Notes under the pieces: generated by a model | What the model was told of the DNA's origin: nothing | Database searches by the model: none | What the model saw: the letters and a program-made list of their open reading frames with translations, nothing else | Position numbers and translations under genes: made by a program | Part shown: in pieces, positions 25,444 through 32,900 of the stretch | How the letters are laid out: each line of letters opens with the position of its first letter | Position numbering within the stretch: position 1 is the first letter of the stretch | Assembly (NCBI GenBank): GCA_030596605.1 | Contig: JAUVJI010000018.1 | Location: 1-42,588, forward strand | Direction: 5' to 3' | From: Bacteroidales bacterium | GTDB lineage: Bacteria > Bacteroidota > Bacteroidia > Bacteroidales > JAADJA01 | Length of the DNA: 42,588 bases

Positions 25444-25468
25444 CAACAATTTTGCATTACAATTGTTG
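25444..25468. promoter_or_regulatory. Inverted repeat upstream of the haem-binding-domain gene
   Basis: CAACAATT (25444-25451) and AATTGTTG (25461-25468) are a perfect 8-bp inverted repeat around a 9-base spacer. It overlaps CAATTTTG (25447-25454), one base off the TAnnTTTG element, 21 bases before the ATG. This could be an operator overlapping a promoter, or a weak hairpin ending the upstream transcript; there is no clear T-run. Confidence 0.4.
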
Positions 25469-25488
25469 TAAAACTAAATAATAAAAAT

Positions 25489-25902
25489 ATGAAAAAGATT
25501 TTATGGCTAACTCCAGTTATTGTTGCAATGATAACAGTAGCAGTAGCAACTAACCTACCGGTTAAAACTAACAATCAAAATTCTCCTACACCACAAGAGG
25601 GACTCAATTTGGATTTTCCTGAAGATGTAATGGCTGTATTAGAACGCTCATGCTTCGATTGCCATACAAATGAATCAAGTAATTTTAAAGGCAAAAGCAA
25701 ACTTAATTTTTCAAAGTGGGACGAGTATAAATCCTCAAAAAAAATCGGCAAGCTGGATGCTATTTGTGAAGATGTAAAAGATGGCAGCATGCCCAAGAAA
25801 AAGTATGTTAAAAAGCACCCAGACAAGTCCATGTCACATGAAGATATAGATCTGATCTGTAATTGGGCAGCCGATGAATCGAAGAAGTTAATGGGTGAAT
25901 AA
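25489..25902 (+). CDS. Haem-binding-domain (c-type cytochrome-like) protein
   Basis: 137 residues with an N-terminal membrane or signal segment (4-22). One covalent haem site CFDCH sits in ERSCFDCHTNESSNF. LNFSKWDEY, DGSMPKKKYVKKHPD and a final LICNWAADES match the Bacteroidota haem-binding domain (Haem_bd), with the Met/Pro loop that can supply the distal ligand. It is located in the periplasm or on the inner membrane. It lies at the end of the resorcinol cluster behind its own inverted repeat, so a redox role in the pathway is possible but not shown. Confidence 0.75.
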   Translation: MKKILWLTPVIVAMITVAVATNLPVKTNNQNSPTPQEGLNLDFPEDVMAVLERSCFDCHTNESSNFKGKSKLNFSKWDEYKSSKKIGKLDAICEDVKDGSMPKKKYVKKHPDKSMSHEDIDLICNWAADESKKLMGE

Positions 25903-26274
25903 TAAATAACCTATTCACACAACTATAAATTATTATTGAACATCTGCTATTTTATCAAAAATAAAATTAATTGAAATTTTCTCACAGATATCGCAGATTG
26001 ACGCAGAACAATGTAATTTATTCATACGGATAAATTCAACGTTTTTCTGCGTACTCAGCGAGAAATAAAAATCATATTGAAAATTACCGATACCCATTTA
26101 AATTATTTTCAAGAACTGACTCTATAGCAGAATTCTGCCAATTTTATTTCTGGTAGTTTTCTACTACCTTTTTCAAACATACTGTTTGTAATTTTATCCA
26201 CGAAAATAAAAACCAGGAACAGTAAACAAAATGCTTGACCTAAAACCGACACATCATGAAAAAATGTTTAGTTA
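25903..26274. other. 372-bp spacer with an inverted-repeat element
   Basis: No gene is supported. It holds the inverted-repeat element at 25978-26065, the 12-bp palindrome GCAGAATTCTGC at 26127-26138, and at 26256 an ATGAAAAAA that looks like the original start of the next gene, out of frame by one. Confidence 0.45.
25978..26065. repeat. Inverted-repeat element with CGCAGA/TCTGCG words
   Basis: TTTCTC (25978-25983) and ACGCAGAA (26001-26008) on the left are matched by TTCTGCGT (26045-26052) and GAGAAA (26060-26065) on the right. The design, size and word content resemble the element at 12854-12951. It probably belongs to a dispersed non-coding repeat family of this genome. Confidence 0.45.
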
Positions 26275-26760
26275 ATGACCGCAGTTGCATTACTGGCTTT
26301 GCAAGTTACGCTAAACGCCCAGAATGAACCAATTCCGTCAGTTGACCTTTATACCCTCGATTGTGAAAAAATCAATTCTACTGCTATTTTCGACAATAGC
26401 AGGCCGACCATACTGATATTCTGGAAAACCTTTGAAAAGGATTGCTATAACCAGATTTCCTCAATGGTGGATGCCCGTGAGGATATCCTGGGAAAAGACA
26501 ATGTCAGGATAGTTTGTATTTGTATTGATTGTACCGGAAAAACCACACATGTTAAGCCAATTATATATGGTAAAGACTGGGATGTGAAAGCCTATATTGA
26601 CAAAAACGGTGATTTTAAAAGAGCCATGAATGTGGTTAACACTCCATTAACAATTCTTTATGATACCGACAATTCAGTCATATGTCAATATGCAGGTTAT
26701 TGCTGCGGAGCAGAGGAAATGGTTTGCGAAAAGCTTAAGAGTAGTATTGCGCTGAAATAA
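26275..26760 (+). CDS. Thioredoxin-like exported protein with damaged N-terminus and degenerate CxxC
   Basis: 161 residues from ATG 26275. The TlpA/thioredoxin-like strand-helix reads ILIFWKTFEKDC, aligning with FW-x-T-W-C-x-x-C: the first cysteine is Glu54, the second Cys57 is kept. VVNTPLTILYDTDN supplies the usual cis-proline. Other cysteines (CICIDC, GYCCG) may take over redox or metal binding. The first residues MTAVALLALQ...LNAQ look like a signal-peptide core without its positive N-terminus. A likely original start, ATG AAA AAA at 26256, is one base out of frame and a stop TAG lies in frame at 26269. Either the gene is frameshifted or the base call is wrong. Confidence 0.6.
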   Translation: MTAVALLALQVTLNAQNEPIPSVDLYTLDCEKINSTAIFDNSRPTILIFWKTFEKDCYNQISSMVDAREDILGKDNVRIVCICIDCTGKTTHVKPIIYGKDWDVKAYIDKNGDFKRAMNVVNTPLTILYDTDNSVICQYAGYCCGAEEMVCEKLKSSIALK

Positions 26761-26808
26761 TAATGCCTGAATAAACCATCAACTGTATTCTAAATAATTC
26801 ATAAATCC

Positions 26809-26897
26809 GGGCTAAAGCCCTACCGGTAGGTTTTTCCATAACCCAGCCATTAATGGCTGGGTTATGGAAACTTATTCATTTTTAAGGGCTTTAGCCC
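26809..26897. repeat. Nested palindromic element (REP-like) between convergent genes
   Basis: The outer arms are GGGCTAAAGCCC (26809-26820) and its complement GGGCTTTAGCCC (26886-26897), each itself near-palindromic. Next to the left arm is the 12-bp palindrome CCTACCGGTAGG (26819-26830). The centre is a perfect 38-bp palindrome at 26833-26870, built from CCATAACCCAGCCAT and its complement. It sits between a plus-strand and a minus-strand stop and may terminate both transcripts. The architecture resembles repetitive extragenic palindromes, which are mobilised by RAYT transposases; no RAYT gene is in the window. Confidence 0.75.
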
Positions 26898-26938
26898 TTT
26901 ATCTATATTTCTATATCAGAAAATAAAATCTTCACCTC

Positions 26939-29900
26939 CTATTTCATAACCGTCATCTTTTTACTATCGGTTACCTGCCCATTAACTTCAAGGTTATAAA
27001 AATAAATACCCGATGGCAATCCTGAAGAATCAAATTGTACTTTATTAATTCCGGCATCTCCTTTACCTCTGATAGTTTGTAATCTCCTGCCCGAATAATC
27101 ATAAATAATTATACATACGGATACCTCTTTTTCTAACTTATAATAAATATTGGTTATTCCTGTAAATGGATTTGGAATATTCTGTAACAATTCACCGGAC
27201 TTTAATACTGAAAGGTTTTCCTGTAAAGATTCACTAATTTGATCACCAGGAATAAGTGAAAGTAAATAATCACGCTTCTCTTCAAATTGTTCAACTGACT
27301 GTGGTATATGTTCAGTCATGCTGCCTGCATAAGATGATTTAAGACCGCCGTTTTCCATCAGGAAATAGGTATATCCCAGATCAATGATGGCAAATATGGA
27401 ATCTTCCATCGCATCCGGATTTTGGATTACATCCTCAAACCAGGCAATGGCTGTAGGCCAGTTCTCCAGTTTGATATCGCAGAAATTAATTAGAAAATCA
27501 GCAAGTTTTACTAAATCAGGATTATTGGTAATATTAGGCTCTGAATTGTAATATGACTTAAGTTCACTATAATCGTTATTGATGAACGCCTCAAGCGAAA
27601 ATAGTTCTTTCAATGAAGCTTGGGCATATTTGGTATTTGGATATTGAACAATGATTTCCTGGTAAGTGGTTTGAGCAGCACTGTAATATTCATTTTCAAT
27701 ATCGTCCCTTGCATCAAGGTACATATTTTCTGCCTCTGTTCCTTCTCCACTTCCGCTACCTAGGTCGCACAACCATACCGGCTCCCATATATAACTGCCT
27801 GCAGGAGACAAATCGGATTCCGGGCTGAAAGTAGTGCCCCAGCAATTATACCTAACATCAAGTCCTGTTTCACTGCCTTCATATAAAACCATCGGGTCGG
27901 TGGGAGGATTACCATCATCTTCAACAAGGTTCCAGCGGAAATATTGAGGGAAACTGGCTTTTGAAGCGTACACTTCAGCATTATTATTGTCCCTTATTTC
28001 CTGTGTTACTTCATGATTGTCACCCTCCAGGTGGACTTCACTACGGTTGAGGGATTTTATTCCAAATCCGTTATTGTTGATAAGATTATGCAATACGTCT
28101 GCATACGAATGATAAATTGTTAATCCAACACCGGTATTATCGTGGATATTATTGAGTGTTATCGTTTTTTCCGTGGATGCACTTCCTGCATTAAAAATCC
28201 GTATTGCATCCTGGCAATAAAAAAACTCACTTCCTGAAATAAGGTAATTCCGGTAACCGTCAATGTAAACAGCTTCTTCTGTTTCAATGAATTTACAAAT
28301 TTGTGTGATGTGTGCATAGGAAAGTTTATTTCGGGGATTTGTAATACTTATATAGCTGTTATCAAATTCAGTAGTAGTAATGCTGACATTCGCCATTTCA
28401 ATTTCAACAATACTGTTTTGCAGGTGCGACAGGTAAAAACCCACTGATAACGGATATCCCGATATTTTAAAAGTATTGAAGTTAATATCAGTAAAAGAGT
28501 AATCCAGTGTTTCATTTAACAATTTAATTTTTCCCTGTCCCGGGCCAGCCATAGCAAAACTTGTATTTTGACCGAAATTCAAATTACCATAGGCCAAAAT
28601 ATCATTATAGCCATTACTAAAACTGATGTCGGTATTTGTATTTGTTATTAATGTTCCGCCCTCCATTACAATTATCCTTGCGTATTTCGGAACGGTGATG
28701 TCCTCTGAAAATGTAAGGTTTCCATTGTGTGTAATAATTATATTTCCACGTACATCTTCATCTGTCGGCCAGGTTGTGTTGTCAGAAATTATTGTTGAGT
28801 ACCAGGGGATGTAGTTGTGTTTTAGGGCACTTACCTCTACATCGTAATTGTTAAGCAGATTTGAATACGCTTTACCGTTTATATCTGTCATTTTTACTTC
28901 ATATTCTTCTGTTTCCTCTGGTCCGTACTGGAAAACTACTTTTGCATCGGGTATTACCTCATCGTTATCATCATAAACGGTTACACAGTTTTGCTCAAAA
29001 TCTACATAGGCATAGAGAGATTGCGGTACGCCGGTCCAGATTTCGAGGGTGGGATCGCCGAGGACGTGGAATACTTCAAATGTGGCTCTGTTATTATTTG
29101 GATCTAATATAAAGACATAATTTATAGCATTGGTTAAAATGTATTTATTGTACATAAAAAACTTTCCATGATTAAGAATTGAACCTAAATTATAACTTGG
29201 AGTTGAGACCTCAGATCCATAAAAAGGATCAAAATCAGGCCAGATGGCATCAATAAACCCCTTTAAAAGTTCATCATTATATCCGCTGATACTATTTCTT
29301 ATTGATCCGATATATCCAACAACTCCTCCATTTTGATAGTTGAGTAGTAATTCACCAAAACAATCATGGTCATTTACATAACCATAATCAGTTGCCCCAT
29401 CAAACCAGCCCGTTTGACAATTGATGCTAAACATAACAGGAAGTAATTCCCCATTAAATAATTGAGGAATATTAACATTACTAAAGTAAGGATGGAGCCA
29501 TCCCTCGTGAAGAGAAGTAGGATTTATAAATGTGTTATTTGCAGAAAAACCATGATCTCGGTGGGTTACAAGAAAACATCCTGAATTAATAGCATCGACT
29601 ATTGCTGGGGTAGCATCTTCCTCGAGAAATCCACCATCCTCTCCATAAAAAGTTATTAATGGATCAACAGGAGTTCCATTCCTATATTCCTCTGGGTCAG
29701 GACTGCCAGTAGTGTACACTTTATTCAAAGTATATAAATTGTCCAAAAACTCTGCAATAGTTTCAGTTGTATAGGTGTAATACATTTCCTCAATATAAAG
29801 GCTATGCGGTGGCCAACTTAAATCATCTTCTATCTCAAAATCGGCTGTTAAAAGAATGTCTTCGTAAAAATTTTCATTTGATGCTTGAGGATTTTTTTCA

Positions 29901-31045
29901 TAATTCATAGTTTTATTAATTATTGTTTCTAAGTCAGTGAATGTATCAATTGAAATTCTCCCAATGAATATATCTGGAAAATCAAAAATCCAGTCTACAC
30001 CCTGGGGCAAATTATCAAGATCCATTGTTGTATAGTAAATATCAGACGGTTTATAAGGATACCCATAATAGTTATATTGGTAATGTGTAGGAAGCAAATC
30101 GGTTTCTCCAATTAGTAAAACGAATTCAGGGGCTTCATTACCCCAGAGATCATATGCATCCTTAATAAATTTATCAATGCCTGAATAAATTTCATCGGGC
30201 TCCGGATCAGCTATCCATGGATAACCAAAGGGAGGATAATTTTCAACTTCATTTCTTGTAAAAACCTTCGTACGATAACCTAGCTTTTCTTTCCATTCTT
30301 TAAAAGGCAATAAATCATCCTCAAATTCATTAGGTGTAAGTATTAACAAATCTATATTATAATCGGGGGTTGAATTTGACATATAGTTTATTACATTACT
30401 TTGTAAAAAGTTATCGAACACAATATTGTCTTTATCGGATTCAATAGACCCGGCTCCGTGTACAGAGAAATCAATGCTTTGTAAAACCTTTATTTCTTTT
30501 GTTACCGGATTATGTTGCACAGGATAAACAATTATTGAAACAATTCTATGTCCTCTGATAATAGAGGGTGAACTTATTTGTATATTGGTATTTGGATAAA
30601 ACTCATTTGAGTGATAAAGAGAATCATTCTTTGTAAATGGAGGTATAGTGTCACTTTCAGGTAATGTTTCACTTTCTTGAGCAGGGTGTAGATAAAAATT
30701 TTCAAGAATAATATAGTCCGTTGAATTAACCGTTATTAAAGGAGTATCAACGGTAACTTCCAAATTGAAAGTCAATACCGGTAATTGCGGGAATCCGATG
30801 TCAATTGTTTTTCCATAATTTCCAGGTAACAATAAAACATCATAAGCGGTATCGTTTTCGGTTCTTTGATACCTGTCAACACCATAAAAATCAATACTGA
30901 AATCTGTAGATGAATACATGTCAATTTCAGGTCTTTGGCCATTGTCGCCTCCATTCCCGAAATCAATCCAATCAGTTTGAGCCAGCAAGTTAATAGTAGA
31001 ACTAACGAGCAAAATAATCATAACAGATAATACAAGTCTTTTCAT
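26939..31045 (-). CDS. Gingipain-family (C25) cysteine peptidase with beta-helix region and T9SS sorting domain
   Basis: 1368 residues, secreted. After a signal peptide (1-22) comes a propeptide-like region (about 25-225), then the C25 catalytic domain (about 230-690). FVLLIGETDLLPTH and DIFIGRISIDT are the conserved strands; the catalytic pair is His498 (THRDHGF) and Cys543 (FSINCQTGWFD). A beta-sandwich, then a right-handed beta-helix-like region (about 800-1080, with motifs such as IHDNTGVGLTIYHSYADVL), then a helical tetratricopeptide-like stretch (about 1130-1270, AENMYLDARDDIENEYYSAA) follow. The end is a T9SS type A sorting domain (NIPNPFTGITNIYY ... LPSGIYFYNLEVNG). It probably digests extracellular protein at the cell surface. 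It lies 33 bases after the 31079 gene on the same strand, probably an operon. Confidence 0.85.
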   Translation of the reverse strand: MKRLVLSVMIILLVSSTINLLAQTDWIDFGNGGDNGQRPEIDMYSSTDFSIDFYGVDRYQRTENDTAYDVLLLPGNYGKTIDIGFPQLPVLTFNLEVTVDTPLITVNSTDYIILENFYLHPAQESETLPESDTIPPFTKNDSLYHSNEFYPNTNIQISSPSIIRGHRIVSIIVYPVQHNPVTKEIKVLQSIDFSVHGAGSIESDKDNIVFDNFLQSNVINYMSNSTPDYNIDLLILTPNEFEDDLLPFKEWKEKLGYRTKVFTRNEVENYPPFGYPWIADPEPDEIYSGIDKFIKDAYDLWGNEAPEFVLLIGETDLLPTHYQYNYYGYPYKPSDIYYTTMDLDNLPQGVDWIFDFPDIFIGRISIDTFTDLETIINKTMNYEKNPQASNENFYEDILLTADFEIEDDLSWPPHSLYIEEMYYTYTTETIAEFLDNLYTLNKVYTTGSPDPEEYRNGTPVDPLITFYGEDGGFLEEDATPAIVDAINSGCFLVTHRDHGFSANNTFINPTSLHEGWLHPYFSNVNIPQLFNGELLPVMFSINCQTGWFDGATDYGYVNDHDCFGELLLNYQNGGVVGYIGSIRNSISGYNDELLKGFIDAIWPDFDPFYGSEVSTPSYNLGSILNHGKFFMYNKYILTNAINYVFILDPNNNRATFEVFHVLGDPTLEIWTGVPQSLYAYVDFEQNCVTVYDDNDEVIPDAKVVFQYGPEETEEYEVKMTDINGKAYSNLLNNYDVEVSALKHNYIPWYSTIISDNTTWPTDEDVRGNIIITHNGNLTFSEDITVPKYARIIVMEGGTLITNTNTDISFSNGYNDILAYGNLNFGQNTSFAMAGPGQGKIKLLNETLDYSFTDINFNTFKISGYPLSVGFYLSHLQNSIVEIEMANVSITTTEFDNSYISITNPRNKLSYAHITQICKFIETEEAVYIDGYRNYLISGSEFFYCQDAIRIFNAGSASTEKTITLNNIHDNTGVGLTIYHSYADVLHNLINNNGFGIKSLNRSEVHLEGDNHEVTQEIRDNNNAEVYASKASFPQYFRWNLVEDDGNPPTDPMVLYEGSETGLDVRYNCWGTTFSPESDLSPAGSYIWEPVWLCDLGSGSGEGTEAENMYLDARDDIENEYYSAAQTTYQEIIVQYPNTKYAQASLKELFSLEAFINNDYSELKSYYNSEPNITNNPDLVKLADFLINFCDIKLENWPTAIAWFEDVIQNPDAMEDSIFAIIDLGYTYFLMENGGLKSSYAGSMTEHIPQSVEQFEEKRDYLLSLIPGDQISESLQENLSVLKSGELLQNIPNPFTGITNIYYKLEKEVSVCIIIYDYSGRRLQTIRGKGDAGINKVQFDSSGLPSGIYFYNLEVNGQVTDSKKMTVMK

Positions 31046-31078
31046 TGTTGATTTTGTTTTTATTGTTAATAATACAGT

Positions 31079-32359
31079 TTATTTAATGACAATCGCTTTT
31101 TTGACCAATATATTATTTCCATTTGTCAATTTATAAAAATATATACCATCAGGTACTTTATGTCCGAAATCATTATCGCCGGCCCAATTAAACTTGTACT
31201 TGCCCTTGTGATATACCTTTTCATTGATCAAAGTTTTAACATTATTACCTTTTGAATCGAACACCTTAAGTGAAACAATCTGTGATGATTCAAATAATTC
31301 AAATTCGATGATTGTAGAACTAGTAAAAGGATTCGGATAACAATTTTTCAATGTGAGAAAATCAGTGGTGGTAGGTAAAATATTTATTTCTGATTCATTT
31401 ATTCCGGTAATCAATGTATCTCCCCTTGGATTCACAACACCATCTACCTCCATAAACTTTTGTTCCCAAAATGTAGAAGTGGTTGTGCAAACCCCATCAC
31501 CAACAGTGTCGATGGGATAACCTAATGTTGTATCGGCGGAATAGTAGTTTACTCCAAGATAGCAATTATCAATAAAACCTCCCTGGTAAATTATTACATC
31601 ATCATCAATTGGCCAAAAGAAAAAACCCGTAACTGTCGGCAAAATATTACATCCAAAAACCAAGGGTGAGGGATCATTTATAGTATCAAAGGAATACCAT
31701 GGTTTACACCAAATAGCAATGCTGTTATACAAATGCTCAAACTTACAATAGCTTACAATAGGATAGCTTTGTCCCTTACAGGCTATGGCAGAGGCACCGC
31801 CTGTTTCCCATGCAGAAATCACATAACTAAAGTAACAATGGTCAATAATCGGTGATGAATTTTCACAGAATATTCCTACATCCTCATTCCCATCCCATAC
31901 ATCTCCAAGTATATTTATTGCACCTATTAAATTACAATATTTAAGTTTGCTTTCACCATTTGTCGATGTATTATAAAATTGTATACCACACCAGATATTA
32001 CCATTTGAAATATTGTATTCTTTATCTCCAAGACTTATTAAATCATTTGATTCGCCAATTGCAAGTAAAGTTCCAAATATTCTAATACCATAATATTCCC
32101 AAATACTTGGTGGCTGAATTACCATTAGAAAATAAAGATATTGTCCTGGATTAATTCTTAATGTGTCATTCTCCGAAATAACAATATTACAAGCAATTTC
32201 ATACTTTTGATCAACCTGGTTATAACTAATGGAATCACTTAACAGGCAAAGCGTATCCATGGTGTAACATACCCCTTCATTGGAGGATGTCCAGGCGGAG
32301 AGGTTAGAACTTAAACTAAAAATGATAATAACTAAAAGAAATAATTTTTTCATTTTCAT
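31079..32359 (-). CDS. Secreted T9SS protein with beta-helix-like repeats
   Basis: 426 residues, signal peptide 1-22 (ending NLSAW). The middle part has short repeats of the kind seen in right-handed parallel beta-helices (IDHCYFSYVISA, VSYCKFEHLYNS, FGCNILPTV), suggesting a solenoid that binds or cleaves polysaccharide; no catalytic motif is evident. The C-terminus is a T9SS domain with FlgD-like strands (NCYPNPFTSSTIIEF, WAGDNDFGHKVPDGIYFYKL). It is first in a likely operon with the C25 peptidase. TATATTTG on the minus strand (32387-32380), just upstream, is a good -7 element. Confidence 0.75.
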   Translation of the reverse strand: MKMKKLFLLVIIIFSLSSNLSAWTSSNEGVCYTMDTLCLLSDSISYNQVDQKYEIACNIVISENDTLRINPGQYLYFLMVIQPPSIWEYYGIRIFGTLLAIGESNDLISLGDKEYNISNGNIWCGIQFYNTSTNGESKLKYCNLIGAINILGDVWDGNEDVGIFCENSSPIIDHCYFSYVISAWETGGASAIACKGQSYPIVSYCKFEHLYNSIAIWCKPWYSFDTINDPSPLVFGCNILPTVTGFFFWPIDDDVIIYQGGFIDNCYLGVNYYSADTTLGYPIDTVGDGVCTTTSTFWEQKFMEVDGVVNPRGDTLITGINESEINILPTTTDFLTLKNCYPNPFTSSTIIEFELFESSQIVSLKVFDSKGNNVKTLINEKVYHKGKYKFNWAGDNDFGHKVPDGIYFYKLTNGNNILVKKAIVIK

Positions 32360-32704
32360 AACTGGAAATTATATTTTCCCAAATATACCAATTTTAATTG
32401 ATTTATTTATTACTAAAACAAAATATATTTTAAAAACCGCCTACAACATTATTGCAGCTATGAATTATTTTTTTCGGCCCAATAATAAAGCATAGAAATA
32501 AGACAGTTGTAGCAACTTCTTGCTACAAAATCGGTTGGGTTAAAATTTATAATGGATATAAATAAGGAATGAAAATAGAAAGTCCTATAGTTGGCCGGGT
32601 TCGCAGTAGCCTTGTGCCCGTATAAGTAATCATATCAGACTTTGTATTATCTTCCAAACCATTATCTAATCATAACCACCATACAACTTTTTACCATCTC
32701 TTTA
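32360..32704. other. 345-bp spacer with a hairpin
   Basis: It carries the -7 element of the minus-strand gene above (32380-32387) and a perfect 9-bp stem with tetraloop (TTGTAGCAA, CTTC, TTGCTACAA) at 32507-32528, without a T-run. Part of the rest may be the eroded body of the fragment at 32705-32884. I see no intact gene. Confidence 0.4.
32380..32387 (-). promoter_or_regulatory. Candidate -7 element for the T9SS protein/C25 peptidase operon
   Basis: On the minus strand this reads TATATTTG, matching TAnnTTTG, 21-27 bases before the start codon. No TTG stands at the proper distance upstream. Confidence 0.4.
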
Positions 32705-32884
32705 CTATAAACCGTAATATACATAGTGCCCATTGGGTAAAGCTACTCCATTATTGTCCATGTACCAGTCGGTGGAGAGGTAGAGTTCGGCGGGCTGTGC
32801 GCCTCGGGTTATTTGGCTATAAGAATCAAGATATAAGAGCCAAGAACCAAGACATAAGATAATGAATAGTATTTGGCTTTTCAT
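32705..32884 (-). pseudogene. Truncated secreted-protein fragment (signal peptide plus short mature start)
   Basis: 59 residues: MKSQILFIILCLGSWLLYLDSYSQ is a signal peptide, followed by ITRGAQPAELYLSTDWYMDNNG, a start that looks like that of larger secreted Bacteroidota proteins, and a stop soon after (HYVYYGL). It starts 17 bases beyond the stop of the 32901 gene on the same strand. The signal-peptide codons are made of a 7-bp tandem repeat. No continuation is convincing downstream, so I read it as a remnant; a genuine small secreted peptide is the alternative. Confidence 0.45.
32821..32862. repeat. Six-unit AAGANNN heptanucleotide repeat
   Basis: Six consecutive 7-base units all start AAGA (AAGAATC, AAGATAT, AAGAGCC, AAGAACC, AAGACAT, AAGATAA). 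On the minus strand these are TCTT-containing heptads that encode the hydrophobic core of the signal peptide of the 59-codon frame. Three units make 7 codons, so gain or loss of one unit would shift the frame. Confidence 0.75.
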
Positions 32885-32900
32885 AACTGTTGTTTTGGTA

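Noticed and set aside
16131..25902. A complete flexirubin or aryl-polyene cluster
   Set aside because: No aromatic ammonia-lyase, aryl-CoA ligase, glycosyltransferase or MMPL exporter is present, so only a dialkylresorcinol core is supported.
26127..26138. Palindrome GCAGAATTCTGC
   Set aside because: Twelve bases with no context such as a promoter or repeat partner; likely chance.
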